DNA from: Alteromonas indica
Lineage (GTDB): Bacteria; Pseudomonadota; Gammaproteobacteria; Enterobacterales; Alteromonadaceae
Direction: 5' to 3'
NCBI GenBank assembly: GCA_003056425.1
Contig: PYVY01000015.1
Span: 62,001-126,000, forward strand
Length of the DNA: 64,000 bases
Positions 30,178 to 40,237 of the stretch are shown in pieces. A program made the translations under genes and the position numbers. How positions within the stretch are numbered: position 1 is the first letter of the stretch; every line of letters begins with the position of its first letter. The notes beneath the pieces were generated by a model, which saw only the letters and a program-made list of their open reading frames with translations, was not told the DNA's origin and ran no database searches.

Positions 30178-30981
30178 CTACATTTTAGCGCTGTGGTGTG
30201 ACCGGTGGGTTTCTAAATCAAGCATATTAAGATCGTCTAGTCCGCCAATAGTGCGTTGCATCTGATTTTCATAGCCATCAGCCCGGCGCAATATCCGGCA
30301 TAGTTTGCTAGCCTGCTGTTCCAGCATTTGCGCTTGCTCTTCCATTCGGCTTTCCAGGTCTTCGCCAAAGTTTTCCATACGCTGCTCAAACGACTCAAGA
30401 TTATCATCCGAGCTAAACCACTGCCCTGCCAGCGCCATCAATAGCTTGCCGGTAGCGCGCTCTGCCAGATCTTCAATTCGCTGTTCAAATTCCTGTTCCC
30501 AGTCGCTGCCAAGCCAGTTGTCGCTGGCATCATTATTCGCTGTAATTTTAATACTGCCATCATCAGTGTAAAACTGTTGTTCCAGCGACTGGCGCATTTC
30601 AGCAAACGACGTCTGGAATTCGGTAATCAGTTCATCGTCTTCACCCAGCAAGTGTGCAAACACCTCCGTTACTGCACTGTCAGCCATTTTCAAGCCCTTA
30701 TCAGCTATCTCCATGCTCATCGGTACCGCCTCGCTAATGGCCTCATAATAGCCCGTCACATCAGCTTGTTGACTGGCGTTCAGGTGAACCGGCTGTGCAT
30801 TCAGGTATAACGAATGATCCTGATTTATTTGCACTTCATCGCGGTTAGGTAAGGTCAGGGTAATTTGCGCAGGGTTGTAGTGCACGTCACCGCGAAGATT
30901 GATATCGCAGCTGTCATCCTGGTGGGCGATAGCGGGGGTAACAGACGTAAGCAGAACAAGAGCAATAGTAGTCAGTTTCAT
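30178..30981 (-). CDS. DUF2884 (YggN-like) secreted protein
   Basis: Protein of 267 residues with a signal peptide (LVLLTSVTPAIAHQ). The start of the mature chain, CDINLRGDVHYNPAQITLT, and the later QINQDHSLYLNAQPVHL match the DUF2884 (YggN) family. The C-terminal half is highly acidic and Gln-rich (EDLAERATGKLL, MEEQAQMLEQQASKL), likely coiled coil. Periplasmic, function unknown. GGAA precedes the ATG. Confidence 0.85.
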   Translation of the reverse strand: MKLTTIALVLLTSVTPAIAHQDDSCDINLRGDVHYNPAQITLTLPNRDEVQINQDHSLYLNAQPVHLNASQQADVTGYYEAISEAVPMSMEIADKGLKMADSAVTEVFAHLLGEDDELITEFQTSFAEMRQSLEQQFYTDDGSIKITANNDASDNWLGSDWEQEFEQRIEDLAERATGKLLMALAGQWFSSDDNLESFEQRMENFGEDLESRMEEQAQMLEQQASKLCRILRRADGYENQMQRTIGGLDDLNMLDLETHRSHHSAKM

Positions 30982-31301
30982 GATGATTCCGTTTCAACAT
31001 TAAGCAAAGTAGACAATGCTCAGCAGGGCCTATGCCATATTTCAATGTACTTATTTATCAATAGGTTAATAAAAGGGAGGCTTTAAGGGTTGGCCATATA
31101 ATCACTGCATAGTGGTCAGTAAGCATAATAAATAGCTGAATTCACGAAATGAACATACCTGATATTACAGGCGAAATTTTTTGCCCATAAAATGGGCATT
31201 TAGTCAGGCATAATGCATAATAAAGATACAAAAAAGATTACTATAATTATCTTTCGCAGGAACCATGGGCAACTGCGCAGGCATTTAAACGGGGCTATAC
31301 A
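30982..31301. other. 320-bp divergent intergenic region
   Basis: The region lies between the divergent DUF2884 and small membrane genes. It holds a 7-bp hairpin, TGCCCAT (31182-31188) and ATGGGCA (31192-31198), after a T run, but no T run follows it. No gene is visible. Confidence 0.5.
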
Positions 31302-31493
31302 ATGAGTGAATGGTTAGGCGCATTAGGATTTGGAATTGGGCTGTTAGCCTTCGTGCTGGGCGTCACCAGTATTATAATGGGATTTATGGCAAGTGAAGCG
31401 AATGGGCAGGGCATGCAACATAAAATAGAATATGGTTTTTTCGGAGTAGCCGGGCTGATCGTTAGCTTGCTTATGGGCTACGCCTTAGCGTAA
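31302..31493 (+). CDS. small two-helix membrane protein, unknown
   Basis: Protein of 63 residues made almost entirely of two hydrophobic helices (ALGFGIGLLAFVLGVTSIIMG and FFGVAGLIVSLLMGYALA) with a short hydrophilic turn. I do not recognise a family. The clean ATG context and composition support a real gene. It is 26 bp from the convergent end of the mechanosensitive channel gene. Confidence 0.6.
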   Translation: MSEWLGALGFGIGLLAFVLGVTSIIMGFMASEANGQGMQHKIEYGFFGVAGLIVSLLMGYALA

Positions 31494-31519
31494 CCCATAA
31501 GCTTGCTGCCCGGCCTGTA

Positions 31520-32836
31520 TTATTCGGGTTGGCTTGTTGAACTGAGCTGAGCAGGCACTGCCACTGCCGGCTTTTTGGCTGGCGACGGGTAATTGCCTAA
31601 GTGACTGTCGCGCTGGTAAGCCCTTAAGTCAAAAGTTTCAAGCATAGCCAGTACATGATCAAATATATCGGCTTGTACTGCTTCATATTTGGTCCAGGAT
31701 TTCTCTATACTGAAACAGTAGATCTCGAGGGGCAGGCCCAACTCATTAGGCGGTAGTTGACGCACCATGTACGTCAGCGACTGATTTACTTTTGGATGCT
31801 TACCTAAATACGCATCCAGATAGGCCCGAAATGTACCAATGTTGGTCAGCTTTCGGCTATTTAACAAATCTTCTTCTTCTATCGCATAATCTTTATGATA
31901 CGCGCGTAACTCATTCAGTTTTTTATCAATATACTCAGATATGTAGCGAATTTTGCCAAACCTGGCTAGCATCTCGTCATCACATAGGCGTACTGAATGA
32001 ATATCGATATAGATTGCCCGCTTAATACGCCGTCCGCCGGACTCCTGCATACCACGCCAGTTTTTCACCGCTTCATTGGTTAATGAATAGGTGGGCAGGG
32101 TGGAAATAGTCATATCCCAGTTTTGCACTTTACAGTTGGTCAGGCCTATTTCCTGAATCTCGCCATCGACCTCATATTTGGTTATCTGAATCCAGTCACC
32201 GTTTTTAAACATCCGGTTAGCCGCTATTTGAATACCCGCCACAAACCCTAAAATAGTGTCTCTGAAAATAAGCAACAATACTGCTGCCAAGGCGGTTAAA
32301 CCAGAGAGGATAATCAGCGGGTTGCGGTCTATCACTATTGAAATACTTAACAGCAGAACAATGATAGAGAACATCAGCTTGCCCACCTGAATAAACCCGG
32401 TTATCGATGCCCGGTTAGCCAGATAGGAGGCGTTATACATATCTTCCAGCGTAGAAAGCAGCGCGAAGATGGTTAATAGTGTGGTGTACATCATGTACAG
32501 TAGCGACAGCTTAATCAGGCTGCCATGTAACAGGCCGGTTTCTTCAATTAACACCGGTGTGAGCAGAAACACCGTTAAGGCGGGGGCCAAATGAACCAGG
32601 CGACGAAAAAATCCATGCTCAAGTAACGCGTCATCCCAGCCATTTTTGGTTTTGCCAATCAGCCGTTCAGCGTAAAACCTAACCACCAACCGAACCAGAA
32701 TGTAGGTAATAAGGGCGGTCACGATAATGGTAGAGGCGGCTAAAAAGTTATACAGCGCGTCATCCGGTTGGGCGTCCGGGAATATCTTTTCAACTAAGGT
32801 GTGAAATAAATCTCGCGCCGAGGTGGTAAGTTCCAA
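31520..32836 (-). CDS. mechanosensitive ion channel, YbdG-like
   Basis: MscS-superfamily protein of 438 residues with about five N-terminal membrane helices followed by the beta and alpha/beta cytosolic domains. The pore and adjoining segment reads ILSGLTALAAVLLLIFRDT, then IQIAANRMFKNGDWIQI; the cytosolic part has GEIQEIGLTNCKVQNWD, STLPTYSLTNEAVKNWRGM and GRRIKRAIYID, all typical of YbdG. It helps survival of hypo-osmotic shock. It starts 2 nt after the stop of the acyltransferase, so it is the third gene of that operon. Confidence 0.88.
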   Translation of the reverse strand: MELTTSARDLFHTLVEKIFPDAQPDDALYNFLAASTIIVTALITYILVRLVVRFYAERLIGKTKNGWDDALLEHGFFRRLVHLAPALTVFLLTPVLIEETGLLHGSLIKLSLLYMMYTTLLTIFALLSTLEDMYNASYLANRASITGFIQVGKLMFSIIVLLLSISIVIDRNPLIILSGLTALAAVLLLIFRDTILGFVAGIQIAANRMFKNGDWIQITKYEVDGEIQEIGLTNCKVQNWDMTISTLPTYSLTNEAVKNWRGMQESGGRRIKRAIYIDIHSVRLCDDEMLARFGKIRYISEYIDKKLNELRAYHKDYAIEEEDLLNSRKLTNIGTFRAYLDAYLGKHPKVNQSLTYMVRQLPPNELGLPLEIYCFSIEKSWTKYEAVQADIFDHVLAMLETFDLRAYQRDSHLGNYPSPAKKPAVAVPAQLSSTSQPE

Positions 32837-32838
32837 TA

Positions 32839-33729
32839 TTAGCTCTCCAAAATCTGTGTAATACGGTTATCTTTGCTTTTCCACAAGCGGTTCAGCCAGG
32901 TTTGAAATCCTTCTCGATAATGCGCATCCGTAAAGTAGTCGCCTTTTGCCTGAGCCGGTACAGCAATAACATTGACATCAATAATAATACGCCGCATTTG
33001 GCCGCAAAGCATGGCCATCATCGGGTGGGCGCGGTTGTCCGGGTAAAGCAGTGAAATATCCAGTATGTTGGTAAAAAGATCACCCATGGTCGCTAGTGTA
33101 AATGCAATACCACCTGCTTTAGGAGGCAGTAAGGCACTAAATTCACTGGGCTTAGCCGCATGTTTAGCGTGGGTAAACCGGGTACCTTCAACAAAGTTAA
33201 TAACGGTGGTAGGCGTGTGGGTGAACTTTTGACAATACCGTTTGGTAGTGTCGATATCTTTACCCTTGAGATGCGGGTTACGGGCCACAAATGCCGCCGA
33301 ATACCGGCGCATAAACGGCATATCCAACGCCCATGCCGCCAGACCTACAAATGGTAACCAGATAAGCTCTCTTTTCAAAAAAAACTTCGGAGCGGGAATA
33401 CGACCGCAGGCCAGCTCAATCAGCAATATTATATCCAGATAGCTAAGGTGATTGGCAATAATCAAATACCAGCTCTGGCGCGACACCGGGGCATTAAAGC
33501 GCCGTTCTATACTGACCGGATTAAATAACCTTATCATTGCTACGCTAAGGCGCCCAAAGCACAATAAAAAAACCTGCATCAATATGGCCAGAGCGCGCTG
33601 CAACCGGGCGAAGGGCAACAGTAACTTCACCAGCCCGAATAACACAATCAACGATCCCCACAGCGCCAGGTTGGCTACCTGTAATGGGGTGTGAATGATA
33701 AATATTAAGGGGGCTAAGGCAGCTCTCAT
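32839..33729 (-). CDS. YihG-like lysophospholipid acyltransferase, copy 2
   Basis: Membrane acyltransferase of 296 residues. The chosen ATG at 33729 overlaps the previous stop as ATGA; an in-frame upstream start at 33798 is inside that gene and is rejected. The acyltransferase motifs are NHLSYLDIILL (HxxxxD) and FVEGTRFT (EGTR), with CGRIPAPKFFLKRELIWLPF between them. It is predicted to acylate lysophosphatidate or lysophospholipids at the inner membrane. It is a paralogue of the gene immediately upstream. Confidence 0.85.
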   Translation of the reverse strand: MRAALAPLIFIIHTPLQVANLALWGSLIVLFGLVKLLLPFARLQRALAILMQVFLLCFGRLSVAMIRLFNPVSIERRFNAPVSRQSWYLIIANHLSYLDIILLIELACGRIPAPKFFLKRELIWLPFVGLAAWALDMPFMRRYSAAFVARNPHLKGKDIDTTKRYCQKFTHTPTTVINFVEGTRFTHAKHAAKPSEFSALLPPKAGGIAFTLATMGDLFTNILDISLLYPDNRAHPMMAMLCGQMRRIIIDVNVIAVPAQAKGDYFTDAHYREGFQTWLNRLWKSKDNRITQILES

Positions 33730-34640
33730 AAGGGGGTTTGGGATGAGTTCATCGATGCCAGTAACTGATCTTTTTGCGTCCAGCGTTGGTTCAGCCATAC
33801 CTGAAAGCGAGCACGCTGCGCAGGATCAGAAAAGTAAGTGTCGCTGTAAAATCCCCCTTCAACAATCTCCCTGATCGGCGTCACCATTACGTCTACCCGA
33901 ATTTCTTTTACTCTGCCGCATACAAAGTCCCAGTACGAGGGAACGCCGCCAGGATAGTCAATGGTGACATCAATTAACTTGTGCAACTGGTCACCCATTG
34001 CAGAAAGTACAAAGGCGATGCCGCCGGCCCGGGGTTTTAATAGATGCGTAAAGGGAGATTGCTGGGCATCATGTTTTGGTTGGGTGAAACGGGTGCCCTC
34101 AACAAAGTTCATGATACTCACGGGTTTATACTTGAATTTCTCACAAGCTTGCCGCGTGGTTTCCATATCCTTGCCTTTCATATGCGGGTTTTTAGCAATA
34201 AACGACTTAGAATAACGCCGCATGAAAGGAAAATCTAAGGCCCACCAGGCCAAACCCAATACCGGTACCCAAATCAACTCTTTTTTCAGGAAAAATTTCA
34301 GAAAAGGTATTTTACGGTTGAAAATACGCTGTAATACCAAGATATCTACCCACGATTGGTGGTTCGCTACCACCAGATACCAATCGTGAGGTGACAACTG
34401 ATCCAATCCTTTAACCTGCCACTGCGTATTACTCAATAGCCGTTGATTTAGGTTATTGATACCAATCCAGGCGGTCGCGCACCCATCTAGCAGATAAGTG
34501 ATAAAGCGGCGCGAGGGCGCGAAAGGTATTAATTTGCACACTGACAAAAGTAAAATCGGTGTGGTCCAGAATACCGTATTAACAAAATAGATAATAACAG
34601 AAAGAGACCCAAGTAAATGGTGGCCCAGGTTTTTAAGCAT
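33726..34640 (-). CDS. YihG-like lysophospholipid acyltransferase, copy 1
   Basis: Protein of 304 residues, with two N-terminal membrane helices and the acyltransferase motifs NHQSWVDILVL (HxxxxD), FFLKKELIWVPVLGLAWWAL and FVEGTRFT. The order and length match YihG, which adds acyl chains to the sn-2 position of lysophosphatidic acid in E. coli. It heads the three-gene minus-strand operon with a paralogue and the YbdG-like channel. The two copies share most motifs and look like a tandem duplication. Confidence 0.87.
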   Translation of the reverse strand: MLKNLGHHLLGSLSVIIYFVNTVFWTTPILLLSVCKLIPFAPSRRFITYLLDGCATAWIGINNLNQRLLSNTQWQVKGLDQLSPHDWYLVVANHQSWVDILVLQRIFNRKIPFLKFFLKKELIWVPVLGLAWWALDFPFMRRYSKSFIAKNPHMKGKDMETTRQACEKFKYKPVSIMNFVEGTRFTQPKHDAQQSPFTHLLKPRAGGIAFVLSAMGDQLHKLIDVTIDYPGGVPSYWDFVCGRVKEIRVDVMVTPIREIVEGGFYSDTYFSDPAQRARFQVWLNQRWTQKDQLLASMNSSQTPL

Positions 34641-34689
34641 GGCGTTTACCTCTAATATTTGGGGCGTAGTGTAAACGAGATTGAACTAA

Positions 34690-35883
<1,194 letters not shown>

Positions 35884-35886
35884 TCA

Positions 35887-36723
35887 GTGAAGTTAGTAAG
35901 CGAAAATCGCGCATTCGGTGGTACACATCGCCGTTATACCCATCAGTCTGACACCGTAAATTGCGAAATGACATTTGCAGTATTTTTACCGCCTTTCGCC
36001 ACCAAAGAAAACCCGGTACCGGTGCTCTACTGGTTATCAGGGTTGACCTGTACTGACGAAAACTTTATGCAAAAAGCGGGTGCAATGAAGCTGGCGGCGC
36101 AATTGGGAATGGCTATTGTAGCGCCGGATACCAGCCCCCGGGGTGAACAGGTGGCAGATGAAGATAGCTACGATATGGGAAAAGGGGCGGGTTTTTACCT
36201 GAATGCCACCCAGGCGCCTTGGGATAAGCATTATCAAATGTATGATTACATTACCCAAGAGTTACCCACTTTGATTGAAGACACCCTGCCGGTCACTGGC
36301 GAAAGAGCCATCAGCGGGCATTCAATGGGCGGACATGGGGCGCTGGTTATTGCACTGCGCAACCCCCAACAATACGTATCGGTGTCGGCCTTTAGCCCGG
36401 TATCTAACCCCACTGATTGTCCGTGGGGCCAGCAGGCGTTCCGTAAATATCTGGGTGAGGACACGTCACTTTGGCAGGAATACGATGCAGCGGTGTTGTT
36501 ATCCCGCGAGCAACATTACATTCCGATACTGGTAGAGCAGGGCCGTGCCGACCAGTTTTTAACCGAGCAGCTTAAACCGGAAGCGCTCATTAGCAACGCA
36601 CAGAAAACCGATACTCAGATTACCTTAAACATGCATGAAGGCTATGACCATAGTTACTTCTTTATTGCCTCGTTTATTGATGAGCATCTACAGTTTCATG
36701 CCGCTAATTTGGGCTTAATTTAG
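35887..36723 (+). CDS. fghA: S-formylglutathione hydrolase
   Basis: Esterase of 278 residues with the nucleophile in SGHSMGGHGAL; the Asp and His of the triad are likely in the QGRADQFL and GYDHSYFF regions. It starts with GTG 3 bp after the frmA stop. It releases formate and glutathione from S-formylglutathione, the second step after FrmA, so the pair is a complete formaldehyde detoxification route. A terminator follows. Confidence 0.96.
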   Translation: MKLVSENRAFGGTHRRYTHQSDTVNCEMTFAVFLPPFATKENPVPVLYWLSGLTCTDENFMQKAGAMKLAAQLGMAIVAPDTSPRGEQVADEDSYDMGKGAGFYLNATQAPWDKHYQMYDYITQELPTLIEDTLPVTGERAISGHSMGGHGALVIALRNPQQYVSVSAFSPVSNPTDCPWGQQAFRKYLGEDTSLWQEYDAAVLLSREQHYIPILVEQGRADQFLTEQLKPEALISNAQKTDTQITLNMHEGYDHSYFFIASFIDEHLQFHAANLGLI

Positions 36724-36766
36724 CGCCGGCTCGGTAGGTTTAACGCACGGTTAGCCGGGCGTAAGT

Positions 36767-36794
36767 AAAAGGTGAGCACTTGCTCACCTTTTTT
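36767..36794 (+). terminator. rho-independent terminator
   Basis: An 11-bp stem AAAAGGTGAGC (36767-36777) and GCTCACCTTTT (36782-36792) with an ACTT loop, then more T. It closes frmA-fghA. Confidence 0.9.
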
Positions 36795-36849
36795 GTGCGT
36801 AAGAGCTAAAGCTATGGGCCGCCGGCATTGTTCAGGCACGCTCAGCTGC

Positions 36850-37344
36850 TTATTGCTGGGTGGCTCTGCTTACTGCAATCCAGGTTGCCTGATCTTTAGC
36901 AACCGCGCGGCTGATAGCGAAAGAATGGCTTACAAAATGGTAGGTTTTAACCTTCGCAAGACGGTTCATAGAGTAATCCGATGGTAAGCCGGCAGCATGT
37001 AAAAAACGATTTATCATGGTGCTATGCTGCGATTGGCGCGCCTGAAATGCCTGGCTCATCAACAGACTATAGGCTTTTAACGCCAGCGCTTGATTTGCCC
37101 GTTGGACCCGAGCCAACACCGCGACCACCAGCAAAGTAAGACAGACTACACCAAACACATTCGGCAACGTGGCAATCGCGCTGGTAGCCGGGTACACACT
37201 CAGCTTTTGTGCATATACCGTATCAAAATTTTGATAGGTACTGTAGGCCATCGCCATTAGCAGTAAAAGGCTTACCAGCGCTACACATAGCAACAGTTTA
37301 AGGTTTTTTTGCCGATGGCTGATAGCCTGTTCCAGTTCTGTCAT
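36850..37344 (-). CDS. two-helix membrane protein, unknown
   Basis: Protein of 164 residues with two membrane helices (about 16-36 LKLLLCVALVSLLLLMAMA, and 62-80 VFGVVCLTLLVVAVLARV) and a C-terminal cytoplasmic region rich in Gln, Arg and Ser. I do not recognise a family. It lies between the TonB receptor and frmA-fghA, pointing the same way as the receptor. Confidence 0.6.
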   Translation of the reverse strand: MTELEQAISHRQKNLKLLLCVALVSLLLLMAMAYSTYQNFDTVYAQKLSVYPATSAIATLPNVFGVVCLTLLVVAVLARVQRANQALALKAYSLLMSQAFQARQSQHSTMINRFLHAAGLPSDYSMNRLAKVKTYHFVSHSFAISRAVAKDQATWIAVSRATQQ

Positions 37345-37385
37345 GATTATCGTATCTGTACATTAGGACCCGTAGGGTAACGTGA

Positions 37386-37419
37386 TGCTGAGGGGGGTTC
37401 AATTAGGCCCCCTTCAGCA
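37386..37419 (-). terminator. possible terminator hairpin after the TonB receptor
   Basis: The stem TGCTGAGGGGG (37386-37396) pairs with CCCCCTTCAGCA (37408-37419) with one bulged T. No T run follows on the minus strand, so termination is only possible, not shown. Confidence 0.35.
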
Positions 37420-37454
37420 CCGCCGCTGCCGTGTAGCAACAAACCTGCGGAGCA

Positions 37455-39521
37455 TCAATATTCGTAGGTTATGCTAAGCATAACGTTTCGGGGCCGACCG
37501 GGAAAATAGCGGTCGCCGCCAAACGCCGAGTAGTCAGCCCGTTCTGCATAGTGCTCATCCAATAGGTTGTTTATTCGAGCGAACACCGTGAGCCCGGTAT
37601 CGATTGGATAGCTGGCGCGCAGATTGAAGAGATCATGCCCTTCATAGTCGTGAAGATTTTCCGGGTCAGTATAATAACGGGCCACATGCTGCCATTCCAA
37701 TTCTACCCGGCCATCTTGGTCGAATGTGTAACCCAGGCGCGTATTAAATTGTGTTTTGGGCGCGGTATCAAGATCGTTACCGTTGATGTTGATACCGTTG
37801 AGCAACTCGTCGTGCTCGTAGGTGTGCCGCGCATAACTGCCTGCAAAGGCCATATCCCATTGTTTGCTGAAGGCATATTGCATCGAGACTTCTAATCCAC
37901 GGCTCCAGGTTTCGCCATTATTGATATTGAAAAAGTCACTGTCGCGATAGATAACTTCATCCTTACGCAACGAATACAACGATACCTGATAAGCAAGTGC
38001 CGCAGCCTGTCCTGAAACCCCGACCTCAATATTATCGGCGGTCACTGCATCGAGCTCTGCAACGGTTTGATCGCGCTGCAGGCGATACAGCTCGGTAGCC
38101 TGTGGGGCCCGATAACCGCGAGCGATAGTGGCATACAACGTAGCTTTGGGGTTAACCGTATATTGTACAATTAATTTGGGGCTTATATTGCTAAAGCTAT
38201 TGTCGCCAGACGGGGGACGGGAGTAGCGACATCCCCCCAATCCGCACTCACTGCCATCCTCCCGGGTGCGGCCTGCGAGCATGTTATTGGTATAGTCGTA
38301 TTTCATATGCTCATACCGACCACTTACTTGCAGCTGCCACGCCTCTTGCTGCCAGTTAAAAGCCACGAAAGGCGCATACATTGTGGCATTGACGTCGTAG
38401 TCATAATGTTTGCCTGCCGGTACGGTTTCGGTTAAAAACGCTGAGCCCGGGGTCGCGCCCTGTTGATACTGAAGTAACCCACCTTCAGTGTATTCAGCGT
38501 CAAGGCCGATATCCCAAAAGGTATTGGCGTTAGCATAATACCGATATTGGCTTAATACCCCTACACCACGCTGATCGTTTTCTTCCATCGGCGTACCGGG
38601 TAAAAAATGCATTTTAAATTCCATATCCTGGTCCCGCACATAAGGGGTAACCGACAACGCATTGTTACCCTCAAGCTGCCACTCCAGGCGGCTCCACAGC
38701 CGCAAAGCGGTAGCTTTACGAAAAGCCCCGGGATCTTCGTTATTGTGTACGGCGGCGTCATCTTTATAGGCCTGATAACCAGTAATATAGCCAGCGGTAT
38801 CCTGATCAAGATGGGTATAAGTAAGGCCGCTCATTACGCGCAGATTACCGGTTTCGATACGATGGCGCAGGTTTACTTTTTGCTGATCTACACCCTCGTC
38901 GTCACGGTAACCGGTGTCGTGGGTTACGCTGGCGTTTATACCGATACCAGTATCGCCATAATCTTTACCTTGACGTACTTTAAGGCGATTGTAACCAAAC
39001 GAACCATAATCCCACCCCAGCATATGCGTATCTTGAGTGGTGTCTGGCGTAATAACATTTATCACGCCATGAATTGCATTGGACCCGTACAACGCCGAAG
39101 CCGGGCCTTTTAATACTTCAATACGCTCGGCCATTTCGCTGTGGGCTTCAAATAGCTCGTTGATGTTACAAAAGCCGGCGGCGCGTAGAGGTATGTTGTC
39201 TTCCGCCGCTAAAATACCGCCGCATGCGCCGGCGCCTGTTAATACCGCTGAACGCAGTGCCGGCAGATATTCTTGCCCATTACCGCGCTGTACGCCAGCT
39301 CCGGCAATGTAATTAAGCATTTCCTGAATGTGTGAAGCAGCAGTAAAAGTAATCTCCTGCTCAGCAATTTCACTGGTAAGCAGGTCAGTGTTCGATGGGC
39401 TGGCTGAAATGCGTGAGCCGGTGGTAATAATGTGCTCGATATCAGATGAGCGGGTATCGGCATAAAGCGGTGAAGCGACGAGAGCCAATACCAGAATCGA
39501 AATATTACGCGGTGCTGCCAT
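37455..39521 (-). CDS. TonB-dependent outer-membrane receptor
   Basis: Protein of 688 residues with a signal peptide (LVLALVASPLYADT), a TonB-box-like HIITTGSRI stretch, a plug domain with ERIEVLKGPASALYGSNAIHG, and a 22-strand-type barrel ending in ITYEY. Several cysteine pairs (GACGGILA and AGFCNINEL; CGLGGCRY) suggest disulfides in the plug and in loops. Length is in the normal range for vitamin or siderophore receptors. The substrate is not clear; no linked transport or regulator gene is adjacent. AAGGAT stands before the ATG. Confidence 0.9.
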   Translation of the reverse strand: MAAPRNISILVLALVASPLYADTRSSDIEHIITTGSRISASPSNTDLLTSEIAEQEITFTAASHIQEMLNYIAGAGVQRGNGQEYLPALRSAVLTGAGACGGILAAEDNIPLRAAGFCNINELFEAHSEMAERIEVLKGPASALYGSNAIHGVINVITPDTTQDTHMLGWDYGSFGYNRLKVRQGKDYGDTGIGINASVTHDTGYRDDEGVDQQKVNLRHRIETGNLRVMSGLTYTHLDQDTAGYITGYQAYKDDAAVHNNEDPGAFRKATALRLWSRLEWQLEGNNALSVTPYVRDQDMEFKMHFLPGTPMEENDQRGVGVLSQYRYYANANTFWDIGLDAEYTEGGLLQYQQGATPGSAFLTETVPAGKHYDYDVNATMYAPFVAFNWQQEAWQLQVSGRYEHMKYDYTNNMLAGRTREDGSECGLGGCRYSRPPSGDNSFSNISPKLIVQYTVNPKATLYATIARGYRAPQATELYRLQRDQTVAELDAVTADNIEVGVSGQAAALAYQVSLYSLRKDEVIYRDSDFFNINNGETWSRGLEVSMQYAFSKQWDMAFAGSYARHTYEHDELLNGININGNDLDTAPKTQFNTRLGYTFDQDGRVELEWQHVARYYTDPENLHDYEGHDLFNLRASYPIDTGLTVFARINNLLDEHYAERADYSAFGGDRYFPGRPRNVMLSITYEY

Positions 39522-40237
39522 TCGTTATCCTTGTTTAATAATTAAGGCGCGTGCTTAAATTAACTAACGCATGCAAGTCTGTGATTTACGCAATTTGTAT
39601 ACTAAACGGTGAAGCGTTAACGATAAAGGTGCAGCCCGGCTTACTGTCTGATAAATGATGGCTTTATTCGCAGACTGACGATAAACGTATCAAATTCCCA
39701 CGCCACGATGAATATTTACCGTAGAGGCCGTGGCGGCTATCCCGTTTACTGAACTACCCGATGGGATGGTACGTTCAAAGGGTTAACATCACGCCGGCCA
39801 GCTCGGGTGTTAGACCACACTGCGCACCACATGCACACCGGGTTACACCATAGTGCTGCGTAGTGTCGCCGGAAAAGGGTGTAAAAGTATACGCACCCAT
39901 ATACGCAAGCCGAAAAGCCCGGATCAGCTACCTCTTATTTAACCTAGGATAAGCGTAAACCCGGTGGTAGTGGCAGAGGAGTACGTAACGTGCTACTGGT
40001 GTGGTACTTGCACAGCCAAACGGGTGTGCAAAATGCGCGCTAGCGTGGTTAATGGTGCGTGAGAGGCTGTATAAAGACCACATGCGGTGGGACCCTAACG
40101 AGCTATTTATTGGTATCACGGGATGATTTGGCCGTTTGATCTATCCGAGTGGGCTATCCGAGTAAGCTATCCGAGTGAGCTAACCGATTGAGCTAACCGG
40201 GGTATGTTACCGGGGAATGAAACTAGGAGAATAAGTC
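39522..40237. other. 716-bp intergenic region with tandem repeat at its end
   Basis: No convincing gene. One open frame of 63 codons on the minus strand (39928-40119) is low-complexity and without a family match. The right end holds the 13-bp tandem repeat annotated separately. The region carries the promoters of the receptor and of the antiporter. Confidence 0.5.
40141..40205 (+). repeat. 13-bp tandem repeat upstream of the antiporter
   Basis: The unit CTATCCGAGTGGG repeats in steps of exactly 13 bp: 40141-40153, 40154-40166, 40167-40179, then CTAACCGATTGAG at 40180-40192 and a partial copy at 40193. The first three differ at one or two positions and the last two are more diverged. It ends about 33 bp before the antiporter start, so it lies in the leader or promoter. 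Confidence 0.85.
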
